Shown in pieces: positions 44,706 through 52,547 of a stretch of 64,000 bases of DNA. Within the stretch, counting starts at the first letter, position 1, and every line of letters starts with the position of its first letter. Origin of the DNA: Njordibacter sp028825405 (GTDB lineage: Bacteria; Pseudomonadota; Gammaproteobacteria; Pseudomonadales; Balneatricaceae); NCBI RefSeq assembly GCF_047730065.1, contig NZ_CP159829.1, forward strand, positions 2,046,001 to 2,110,000, read 5' to 3'. Under the pieces are notes generated by a model. The model was not told where the DNA came from, did not search any database, and was given only the letters and a program-made list of their open reading frames with translations. A program made the position numbers and the translations under genes.

Positions 44706-45395
44706 ATGTTTGAAAGAGAAAAACTATCCTATGCAGCCGTGCAACTGTCGGCGCGTGCAGAACTCACTGATGAACAGATGCAAGCCGCTGCATTAGCCTA
44801 TTACCAAACCATGCAACAACGCCATACGGTGCGTGATTTTATACACCGAGAGGTGCCAGAAGAGATCATTCAACATTGTATTCGTACCGCGGGTTCTGCG
44901 CCTAGTGGCGCCAATCATCAGCCGTGGCATTTTGTGGCCATTCGAAACCCTGAAGTTAAACACAAAATCCGCTTGGCAGCAGAGGCCGAGGAAGAGAAGT
45001 TTTATGCAGGTGGCGGTGGGGATGAATGGATTAAAGCCCTAGAGCCCATTGGCACGAATGCAGATAAGCCCCATTTAGATATTGCCCCATGGTTGATTAT
45101 TATTTTCGCCCAACGCTATGGTGTGTTTGATGATGGCACGCGCTTTAAAAACTACTATGTCACAGAAAGTGTTGGCATTGCCACGGGTTTTTTAATCTCT
45201 GCCCTACACCACGCAGGGCTTTACAGCCTCACCCACACCCCTAACCCTATGGGTTTTCTCAACCCACTGTTGGGTCGCCCTAAGCATGAGAAAGCAGTGA
45301 TGATTTTAGCGGTAGGTCACGCTTCTAAAGACGCTACGGTGCCAAGTGTGGCTAAGATCAAAAAGCCATTAGATGAAATACTCACGCTAATTTAG
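44706..45395 (+). CDS. Nitroreductase-family FMN enzyme
   Basis: The ATG at 44706 has GAGGAG 6-8 nt upstream; the product is 229 residues. The FMN-binding N-terminus RHTVRDFIHREVPEEII near 32-50, APSGANHQPWHFVAIR near 67-82 and the C-terminal region with ESVGIATGFLISALHHAG near 155 are typical. It should reduce nitro, quinone or related electrophiles with NAD(P)H. The group resembling iodotyrosine-deiodinase-like nitroreductases is possible. It stands alone. Confidence 0.85.
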   Translation: MFEREKLSYAAVQLSARAELTDEQMQAAALAYYQTMQQRHTVRDFIHREVPEEIIQHCIRTAGSAPSGANHQPWHFVAIRNPEVKHKIRLAAEAEEEKFYAGGGGDEWIKALEPIGTNADKPHLDIAPWLIIIFAQRYGVFDDGTRFKNYYVTESVGIATGFLISALHHAGLYSLTHTPNPMGFLNPLLGRPKHEKAVMILAVGHASKDATVPSVAKIKKPLDEILTLI

Positions 45396-45412
45396 TGCTG
45401 AGGCCAAGGCCA

Positions 45413-46372
45413 TCAAACGCTTGAGATTTTGGCCAGTTCGACAGCAACATCAGCACCAAGACGAGCATTGTTAAGTACCAGTTGGATGTTGGCTGCTAAA
45501 CTCTCTCCCTGAGTCACTTGGGCAATCTTAGAGAGCAAAAATGGCGTACTTTGTTTGCCGTGAATGCCCTGTTGTTGCATCTCTTCAATGGCCTCTGTAA
45601 TAACCTTTTCTATGGCCACGGGATCCATTGCATAAGCATCAGGGATGGGGTTTGCCACCACTACTCCTCCATCCAGACCCATGCCCCACTTAGCCTTTAA
45701 GGTTTGGGCAATGTGGGCCGCAGATTCTAAGGCATAGTCCACCTCAAAGCGACTAGTTTTAGTATAAAAAGCAGGCATAATCTTGGTTTTATAACCCACC
45801 ACAGGCACCCCTTGGGTTTCTAAGTATTCCAAGGTGAGCCCAATGTCTAGAATAGATTTCACCCCAGCACACACCACGGCCACCGACGTATTGGCTAATT
45901 CCTGTAAGTCAGCTGAAATATCCATGGTGGTTTCGGCATGTCGGTGAACCCCACCAATACCGCCCGTAGCAAACACTTGAATACCCGCCATTGCAGCAAT
46001 AATCATGGTGGATGCCACAGTAGTGGCACCGTCTTGCTGTAGTGCTACCACAAAAGGCATGTCGCGGCGGCTGGTTTTTACCACCTCCAAGCCACGCTGA
46101 CCTAAATGGGTAATTTGCTGTTCATCTAAACCCACTGTTAAACGACCATTAAGAATGGCAATGGTAGCTGGTTCTGCACCATTAGCGCGCACTGTTTGCT
46201 CAACTAACAAGGCAGTTTCCACATTTTTTGGATAAGGCATGCCATGAGAAATAATGGTCGATTCCAGAGCTACAATGGGGGTGTTGTTCGCTATGGCTTG
46301 CTTAATACGGGGATGGATATCAAGGTAATTGTTTAGTTTAGCAGGATTTAGTTGAGTGGGGTTATGATGCAC
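45413..46372 (-). CDS. psuG: Pseudouridine-5'-phosphate glycosidase PsuG
   Basis: A 319-residue enzyme that splits pseudouridine 5'-phosphate into uracil and ribose 5-phosphate. Features: VALESTIISHGMPYPKN near 35-50, TVASTMIIAAMAGIQVFATGGIGGVHR near 115-140 and the C-terminal GKQSTPFLLSKIAQVTQGES near 275. It overlaps the psuK end by 25 bp. Together with the kinase it forms the standard pathway for salvage of pseudouridine from RNA. Confidence 0.95.
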   Translation of the reverse strand: MHHNPTQLNPAKLNNYLDIHPRIKQAIANNTPIVALESTIISHGMPYPKNVETALLVEQTVRANGAEPATIAILNGRLTVGLDEQQITHLGQRGLEVVKTSRRDMPFVVALQQDGATTVASTMIIAAMAGIQVFATGGIGGVHRHAETTMDISADLQELANTSVAVVCAGVKSILDIGLTLEYLETQGVPVVGYKTKIMPAFYTKTSRFEVDYALESAAHIAQTLKAKWGMGLDGGVVVANPIPDAYAMDPVAIEKVITEAIEEMQQQGIHGKQSTPFLLSKIAQVTQGESLAANIQLVLNNARLGADVAVELAKISSV

Positions 46373-47313
46373 GGATTTTCCTTTAACATGCGGGTTAAAA
46401 AATAAGGGCTTAGGTGTGGGCTAATGGTGGCCTCACTGGCCATGGCGATTTGCGCACAAGCCAAAGCTCGAGCCACCCTTTGTGATGCGTCGCAGCCAAG
46501 CAGCCAAGCATCACTGATGGCGGCCATCATAGCATCTCCAGCACCGTTGCTATTAATTATATCAATAGACTCTAAAGGCACGCTAGCAACCGCTATAAAG
46601 GTCTGGTGAGCATCACTGTAAACTAGCCCTTTTGACCCCAGACTTAAATACAAATACTGCACGCCTTGGGTCATAAACCATTGGGCTAACTCCAATAATT
46701 GAGACTTGGAGGGATGGCTGCCAAAGTCTGTACCTGCAATGGCTTGGGCTTCCATTAGGTTAGGCTTAAGGCTGTGAATATTGGACAAAAAAGGGCTAAT
46801 GCGCGTAGCTTTTGCCACCGACACCGTATCCACAAAAAAATGTTGCTGTGGCGCATGTTGCATCATATAGGCCAAACAATGGGGCGCCAAATTAGTATCC
46901 AGCACCACCAATGCGGCGCCTTGTAAGTGTGGCAAAAATGGTTCGAGCTGAAGTTCGCCAAACTGGTCTATTAAGGCCATATCGGCAATGGCCACCTGCA
47001 TGTCACCGGCTGCATCGATAATGGATAAGTAGGTTGAAGTCGATTCCCCTGCTAAGGTCACCATGTACTCAGTTTGTATGCCTAACTGCTGTGCATGATG
47101 TTGCAAAAATAAGCCGTTGGCATCATCACCGATGGGCGCCATCAAGCAACAAGTCTGACCTAGGCGCACTAGGTTTTCAGCTATATTACGGCCCACTCCC
47201 CCTGGACTAGAAGACACCTTGCCAGGATTAGAAGTGCCTTGTTTTAGATGTTTTTTGGGGACCCCAAGCAGGTCCATGTTGGCGCCGCCAACAACAACGG
47301 TGTAAGCTTTTAT
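46348..47313 (-). CDS. psuK: Pseudouridine kinase PsuK (PfkB family), AUA start
   Basis: PfkB-family kinases begin with a first beta-strand ending in GGANxDL. Here the strand AYTVVVGGANMDLLG is encoded upstream of the first ATG (47277), so initiation at that ATG would remove it. The only suitable codon is ATA at 47313, overlapping the hisA-like stop as ATAA, with GGAG exactly 5 nt upstream. From there the product is 321 residues. SSPGGVGRNIAENL near 40, and the catalytic Asp in NSNGAGDAMMAA near 265 confirm the family. Confidence 0.85.
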   Translation of the reverse strand: MKAYTVVVGGANMDLLGVPKKHLKQGTSNPGKVSSSPGGVGRNIAENLVRLGQTCCLMAPIGDDANGLFLQHHAQQLGIQTEYMVTLAGESTSTYLSIIDAAGDMQVAIADMALIDQFGELQLEPFLPHLQGAALVVLDTNLAPHCLAYMMQHAPQQHFFVDTVSVAKATRISPFLSNIHSLKPNLMEAQAIAGTDFGSHPSKSQLLELAQWFMTQGVQYLYLSLGSKGLVYSDAHQTFIAVASVPLESIDIINSNGAGDAMMAAISDAWLLGCDASQRVARALACAQIAMASEATISPHLSPYFLTRMLKENPCIITPLN

Positions 47314-48053
47314 AAGAACTCCGCAAAACTATCTGGCTGCTGACACACGGCCAAGGCGTCCTCTAAGGAGACTGCTCCACTCATTAATGCTCTGCCTACC
47401 ACGACTCCTGCAATATTAGGCAACATGCGTAAGGTAGAGATGTCATCCAAGGTCTTCACAGCGCCGCTGGAAATGACTGGAATATGCAGTTCATCGACCA
47501 TTTTGGTGGTCATGGCAAAGGTGGCTTCTGGGTGATCATCATCAAGGTCGATATCCGTATAAATAATGGCTGCTACGCCCCGTTCTTGCAGGTCTATAGC
47601 AACCTCTAAGGGCGTGTATATGGTTTCTTCGGTCCACCCGTGGCACATGACTTTATTATGTCGAGCGTCGATGGATACCACCACTTGGCCTGGGTAATGG
47701 TTACACAATTCGTGTAAAAAATGTCGATCTTCTATGGCAGCAGTACCAATGACCACACGCGAGGCGCCATGTTCGAACCACCAGCGTGCTGTTTCAATGG
47801 TACGAATGCCTCCGCCCACCTGTACTGGCACATTAACCGCTTCAATAATCTCCAGCACAAGCTTATGATTATCTTCTGCGCTACCCATCACTTTGTCTAA
47901 GTCCACCACGTGCAACACCTGAGCTCCATTTGCAACATGGCGCTGCGCCGTCTCTAGGGGGGTTATGTCATAAATAATGGGGTCTTGCATGTGCCCGCGG
48001 CGCAAGTTCACACAACGACCTCGTTGGATTTCTATATCTGGATAAATAACCAT
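47310..48053 (-). CDS. HisA paralog coupled to pseudouridine catabolism
   Basis: A 247-residue TIM barrel clearly related to HisA: VLHVVDLDK near 48, VQVGGGIRT near 80, VSIDARHNKV near 127 and VVVGRALMSGA near 225. The first catalytic Asp (position 8 in HisA, in PAID) is Glu here (PDIE), while the second Asp (SIDAR) and phosphate-binding glycines remain. No other histidine gene is present, and it is translationally coupled to psuK. It may therefore act on a ribose-5-phosphate-linked substrate rather than ProFAR; its true activity is unknown. Confidence 0.75.
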   Translation of the reverse strand: MVIYPDIEIQRGRCVNLRRGHMQDPIIYDITPLETAQRHVANGAQVLHVVDLDKVMGSAEDNHKLVLEIIEAVNVPVQVGGGIRTIETARWWFEHGASRVVIGTAAIEDRHFLHELCNHYPGQVVVSIDARHNKVMCHGWTEETIYTPLEVAIDLQERGVAAIIYTDIDLDDDHPEATFAMTTKMVDELHIPVISSGAVKTLDDISTLRMLPNIAGVVVGRALMSGAVSLEDALAVCQQPDSFAEFL

Positions 48054-48221
48054 TTTTGAACTCCTTTTTTATTATTGTGGGGGTAGCATACTATGACCCG
48101 ACAAAAAATCCACTTCTCATGGCCAACAAGAGGGACTTGACCCACGCACTTTATTGCTACCCATGCGGGCTTTAGGCGTGCTATGGTCGCCGTTTGTGTT
48201 CCCCTATGGAGTTTAAGTTAG

Positions 48222-49043
48222 ATGAAAATTGAGCAAGTCACCCCCGCCATTGGCGCAGAGATTTCAGACATTTGTCTCAATAACTTAAGCCCCACCGATT
48301 TTGATGACATTTATCAAGCACTCATAGCCCATAAGGTGATTTTTTTTCGCGACCAAGACATAAGTCCAGAAACACATATCGCCTTTGCCAAAAGCTTTGG
48401 TGAGCCAGAACCACCGCACCCAGTTTACCCAAGCATTGAGGGTTATGAAAACATTGTGCTACTCAAAAGTGGGGCCGGCAGCAAGCCTGACACTAACGAT
48501 TGGCACAAAGACTTGACCTTTAAACCTAATCCACCCTTTACCAGCATATTGCATGCCATTGAAGTGCCTGACGTCGGAGGCGATACCTTATGGTCTAATA
48601 CTAATGCCGCCTACGAAGCTTTGCCATCCGTTTGGCAAGATTACTTGGAGGGTTTGGAGGCCATACATGACATCGGCACTTTTAGGAATGATTTGTATTA
48701 CAAAGGCGGTATCGAAGCGGTCAATGACGGTCTGAAGAGCACTGGTTCTGCCGTGCACAAAATGGTTGATACCCATCCTGTTAGTGGCCTTAAATACCTC
48801 AATATTAACCAATCTTTTACCCGCCATATTGTGGGTGAAATTCAAGGGGAGAGTGACCGCATTTTGCAGTACCTTTATCAACACATGGCCAAACCCGAGT
48901 TTCAGGTGCGTTTGCGATGGCGCAAGAATACCATTGCCATGTGGGATAACCGCATTACCCATCATTATGCTATTTGCGATTACTTACCCGAGATTAGACA
49001 CATGCAACGGGTCACTGTGCTAAATGATAAACGCGAACCCTAA
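48222..49043 (+). CDS. TauD/TfdA-family Fe(II)/2-oxoglutarate dioxygenase
   Basis: A 273-residue oxygenase. The iron ligands are visible: HKD in DWHKDLTF near 92-94 and the distal His in DNRITHHYAICDY near 245, followed by the 2-oxoglutarate-binding Arg in RHMQRVT near 262. The N-terminal HKVIFFRDQDIS near 36 is typical of the family. TauD itself releases sulfite from taurine, but many relatives act on other substrates, and no taurine transporter is near. Divergent from the hisA-like gene. Confidence 0.88.
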   Translation: MKIEQVTPAIGAEISDICLNNLSPTDFDDIYQALIAHKVIFFRDQDISPETHIAFAKSFGEPEPPHPVYPSIEGYENIVLLKSGAGSKPDTNDWHKDLTFKPNPPFTSILHAIEVPDVGGDTLWSNTNAAYEALPSVWQDYLEGLEAIHDIGTFRNDLYYKGGIEAVNDGLKSTGSAVHKMVDTHPVSGLKYLNINQSFTRHIVGEIQGESDRILQYLYQHMAKPEFQVRLRWRKNTIAMWDNRITHHYAICDYLPEIRHMQRVTVLNDKREP

Positions 49044-49084
49044 ACCAGCCAGAGTTGAGCCATGAGCATAGTGTGATTTTAAAT

Positions 49085-50296
49085 ATGGTCAAAAAAGATA
49101 TTATTGTGGTGGGCGGTGGGGCAGCTGGTTTTTTTGCTGCCATTAATATAGCCCAACAAGCACCCCGCTTAAAAGTAGCCATTATAGAAAGAGGCAAACA
49201 GGTTCTCACTAAAGTGAAAGTGTCAGGAGGTGGCCGCTGCAATGTTACTCATGCCGAGTTTGTGCCTACCGACTTAGTGCAAAACTACCCCCGTGGCGAA
49301 AGAGAACTGCTGGGGCCCTTTCACCAATTTATGACGGGTGACACCATGGCTTGGTTTGAAGAGCGCGGTGTGCAATTAAAAATTGAAGATGATGGCCGCG
49401 TATTTCCTGTTTCAAATTCTTCTCAAACTATTATTGATTGCTTTTTAGATGAAGCAAAAAAATATAATGTAGAAGTGCTCTACAGCCACTCTTTAAAAGC
49501 CCTTGAACATGAACGAGGTTTATTTCAGTTAGAAACCACTCAAGGTGCATTTTCAGCAAAAAAAATAGTTATCGCAACAGGCAGTAATACTAAAATATGG
49601 ACGCTTCTGGAAGGCCTAGGGCATACCGTCTCTAAGCCAGTGCCATCTCTTTTCACTTTTAAAATAAACGATGAGCGCCTGAAAGACATTCCTGGCGTGG
49701 TGGCAGAAGATGTAACCGTTAAAATTCTTGGTACCCATTTGTGCAGTGAAGGCCCGTTACTGATTACCCATTGGGGTATGAGCGCCCCTGCTATTTTGAA
49801 ACTGTCTGCTTTTGGGGCCATAGAGATCGCAGAAAAAGGCTATCATTTTCAGATTGAAGTTAATTTCATCAAACAAAGTTTGACTGACTGTTTAGACCAA
49901 TTAAAAAGTTTTAAACAGCAAATAGCTAAAAAGACCCTATTTGCATCGAGCCCATTTAATTTACCCAAACGCTTATGGCATAAGCTTGTTTTGGCGGCCA
50001 ACATAAGCCCCGAAGCCCGTTGGGCAGATGTAAACAAAGTACAAACAGAGGCCCTCGCAATAGAATTAACCCAGGCTGTATTTAACGTCGCAGGCAAAAC
50101 CACCTTTAAAGAAGAATTTGTCACAGCCGGGGGCATATGTCTGAAAGAGGTGAACTTTAAAACCTTTGAAAGTAAATGTGTGGCCGGGCTTTATTTCGCA
50201 GGAGAGGTTATGGATGTGGATGCTATTACTGGTGGCTTTAACTTTCAAAATGCATGGACTGGGGCCTATATTGTGTCGCAAAACATCGCTGGCTAA
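49085..50296 (+). CDS. BaiN/HI0933-like NAD(P)/FAD-dependent oxidoreductase
   Basis: The ATG at 49085 is preferred to TTG at 49055; the product is 403 residues. An FAD-binding IIVVGGGAAGFFAAI is at the N-terminus, KVSGGGRCNVTHAEF near 45, LLITHWGMSAPAILKLSAF near 225 and the closing GEVMDVDAITGGFNFQNAWTGAYI. The family includes BaiN, a flavin enzyme of bile-acid dehydroxylation, but most bacterial members have no known substrate. It follows the dioxygenase gene by 41 bp and may be co-transcribed. Confidence 0.88.
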   Translation: MVKKDIIVVGGGAAGFFAAINIAQQAPRLKVAIIERGKQVLTKVKVSGGGRCNVTHAEFVPTDLVQNYPRGERELLGPFHQFMTGDTMAWFEERGVQLKIEDDGRVFPVSNSSQTIIDCFLDEAKKYNVEVLYSHSLKALEHERGLFQLETTQGAFSAKKIVIATGSNTKIWTLLEGLGHTVSKPVPSLFTFKINDERLKDIPGVVAEDVTVKILGTHLCSEGPLLITHWGMSAPAILKLSAFGAIEIAEKGYHFQIEVNFIKQSLTDCLDQLKSFKQQIAKKTLFASSPFNLPKRLWHKLVLAANISPEARWADVNKVQTEALAIELTQAVFNVAGKTTFKEEFVTAGGICLKEVNFKTFESKCVAGLYFAGEVMDVDAITGGFNFQNAWTGAYIVSQNIAG

Positions 50297-50379
50297 GAGT
50301 CGCCATTCACATAACATTATTTATCAGGCCTTAAATTCAAACCTATGCATTTACATTCGGCAAAGGCTTTTAACTCAGG

Positions 50380-50385
50380 TATAAT
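50380..50385 (+). promoter_or_regulatory. Likely -10 element of the ahcY promoter
   Basis: TATAAT lies 23 bp before the ATG at 50409, with no good -35 at 17 bp. The transcript would have a leader of about 15-30 nt, too short for a SAH riboswitch. Confidence 0.5.
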
Positions 50386-50408
50386 CTGCGCTGCCAATTT
50401 TTAAACCT

Positions 50409-51803
50409 ATGGATGCTTTTCAAATGACTGACTTTACCGATTACAAGGTTGCCGATATCTCCCTAGCCGCATGGGGCCGCATTGAAATTGACATCGCCGA
50501 AACTGAAATGCCAGCATTGATGGCACTGCGCACAAAATATGCGGCACAACAGCCTTTGGCCAATGCCCGCATTATGGGTTGCATCCATATGACCATTCAA
50601 ACAGCTGTGTTGATGGAAACCTTAGTAGACCTAGGCGCTCAGGTACGTTGGTCTTCATGTAATATTTTCTCCACTCAAGACCACGCTGCCGCTGCTATGG
50701 CCGCCGCTGGCATTCCCGTGTTTGCTTGGAAAGGCGAAACAGAAGAAGAAGCAGAATGGTGCATCGAGCAAACCATTGTGCAAGATGGCAAAGATTGGGG
50801 CGCTAACATGATCCTGGATGATGGTGGCGATTTAACCACCATGCTGCATAACCAATTCCCAGAAATCTTGGCGAACTGTCATGGCATTTCTGAAGAAACA
50901 ACCACGGGTGTGCATCGTTTAGAAGAAATGCTGGCTGCAGGCACCTTAAAGGTTCCTGCCATCAACGTTAACGATGCCGTAACTAAAAGTAAAAATGATA
51001 ATAAGTACGGCTGTCGTCATTCTTTAAATGACGCTATCAAACGTGCTACAGATCACCTTTTAGCGGGCAAAAAAGCACTAGTTATCGGTTATGGTGACGT
51101 AGGCAAAGGCTCTGCCGCATCTCTACGCCAAGAAGGTATGATCGTTAAGATCACTGAAGTGGATCCAATTTGTGCCATGCAGGCTTGCATGGACGGTTTT
51201 GAAGTAGTTTCTCCCTATTTAGACGGTGTTAACACGGGCGACATCAGTTGCATTGACACCCGCTTGATGGGCACGACTGATATTATTGTAACCACGACCG
51301 GTAACACTGACGTGTGCGATGCCAATATGCTGAAAACCATTAAGAAAGGTGCAGTCATATGTAACATTGGTCACTTCGATAATGAAATTGACACGGCCTT
51401 CATGCGCGCCAACTGGAAGTTTGAAGAAGTGAAGCCTCAAGTGCATAAGGTGTATCGTGCAGAAGACCATAACAAAAGTGACTTCGTATTACTATTATCT
51501 GAAGGCCGCTTGGTTAATCTAGGTAATGCAACAGGCCACCCATCACGCATTATGGACGGTTCTTTCGCTAACCAGGTATTGGCGCAAATGCACCTATGGG
51601 AAGCTAAGTTTGCAGACCTGAGTGCCGCAGATAAGCAGGCCAACTTGTGGCTTAAAATCTTGCCTAAGAAGCTTGATGAAGAAGTAGCTGCAGACATGGT
51701 GGCAGGTTTTGGTGGCGTAATGACCAAGCTCACTACGACCCAAGCAGGCTACATCAACGTCCCCTTTGATGGCCCATTTAAGCCAGAAAGCTACAAGTAC
51801 TAA
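50409..51803 (+). CDS. ahcY: S-adenosylhomocysteine hydrolase
   Basis: A 464-residue enzyme (459 from the alternative ATG at 50424) that splits SAH to homocysteine and adenosine. Conserved segments: WSSCNIFSTQDHAAAA near 85, catalytic and NAD-binding region VTKSKNDNKYGCRHSLNDAI near 195, VIGYGDVGKGSAASLRQEG near 225 and the C-terminal FKPESYKY. Either start is possible; the second matches the usual N-terminus of the family (TDFTDYKVADISLAAWG). It recycles the by-product of SAM-dependent methylations. Confidence 0.96.
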   Translation: MDAFQMTDFTDYKVADISLAAWGRIEIDIAETEMPALMALRTKYAAQQPLANARIMGCIHMTIQTAVLMETLVDLGAQVRWSSCNIFSTQDHAAAAMAAAGIPVFAWKGETEEEAEWCIEQTIVQDGKDWGANMILDDGGDLTTMLHNQFPEILANCHGISEETTTGVHRLEEMLAAGTLKVPAINVNDAVTKSKNDNKYGCRHSLNDAIKRATDHLLAGKKALVIGYGDVGKGSAASLRQEGMIVKITEVDPICAMQACMDGFEVVSPYLDGVNTGDISCIDTRLMGTTDIIVTTTGNTDVCDANMLKTIKKGAVICNIGHFDNEIDTAFMRANWKFEEVKPQVHKVYRAEDHNKSDFVLLLSEGRLVNLGNATGHPSRIMDGSFANQVLAQMHLWEAKFADLSAADKQANLWLKILPKKLDEEVAADMVAGFGGVMTKLTTTQAGYINVPFDGPFKPESYKY

Positions 51804-52547
51804 ATGGATAGGGTAGCTTAGGCTACCTCATACCTTACAATTGCTGCACTCTGGCCTATTATTGAGAACTCATGGTTGCAAATTAACCATGAGTTAAATG
51901 GGCCTTAACCAAGGCCCCATGAGTGCAGCTATTTAAGCCTTTGATACTAACATCCCAACCGCTTGCTCCTCGCAAGTTATGCCCAATCACCCCTTCTAAT
52001 CCCTTCCTTTGTATGCCCTGTTCGTGTGTCCTGTTCGCGTGTTTTAGGAGTTCACTCTAGAACGATGCGTTATACTTTTTTTATTTTATTTTATGCAAAT
52101 ACTAAAATTTCAACTATGCTTTAGATAGCCCAAGAGGTTGATAGTAATTGGGCTGCGCACTGCCAAGAAATTGTGGGGGAAGACAAGGAAGCCAAAATTG
52201 CTTCAGGTTTTGGTATTAATCTCCTCTTATAACGCTTCTGCCCACAAGACCGCAATTGTGTTGTCAACATAATTTAGGCATTCAGACCAGGGAGGTCTGT
52301 CATGGCAGCGCTTACTGGCATGGAAGCTAGTGTAAGAAGTGCTGGGCAAGGACGCCCCGCCACTTTTTATAGCCCTCTCTTGCAGACCCTAACGATAAAC
52401 ACTGTTTACAAGGTTTTAATACAATTACAAACCCAAGCTTTTACTCAGAATGTCTCAAAATGCAAATTATTAAAAATATTTAGTTTTTATATATTTTTTA
52501 ATAAAAATTATGTGGTATTATTTGAAAATATTGTATATTGAGACATT
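51804..52547 (+). other. 744-bp intergenic region between ahcY and cysD
   Basis: The first part holds two hairpins. A minus-free stretch at 52126-52231 is open in one plus frame (for example EVDSNWAAHCQEI...) without a start codon. A 79-codon frame at 52302-52541 has GGGAGG upstream, but its composition is not convincing. The last 100 bp are very AT-rich and probably contain the cysD promoter. Confidence 0.5.
51867..51917 (+). terminator. Two adjacent hairpins downstream of ahcY
   Basis: AACTCATGGTT (51867-51877) pairs with AACCATGAGTT (51885-51895), a perfect 11-bp stem. Immediately after it GGGCCTT (51900-51906) pairs with AAGGCCC (51911-51917). They begin 63 nt past the ahcY stop. Neither has a following T run, so termination may be weak or rho-assisted. 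Confidence 0.5.

Noticed and set aside
47310..48053. Canonical HisA of histidine biosynthesis
   Set aside because: No other his gene is near, the first catalytic Asp is Glu, and it is coupled to psuK, so I only call it a paralog.
50300..50408. Possible SAH riboswitch before ahcY
   Set aside because: The likely -10 box is 23 bp before the start, leaving no room for the riboswitch, and its conserved core was not seen.
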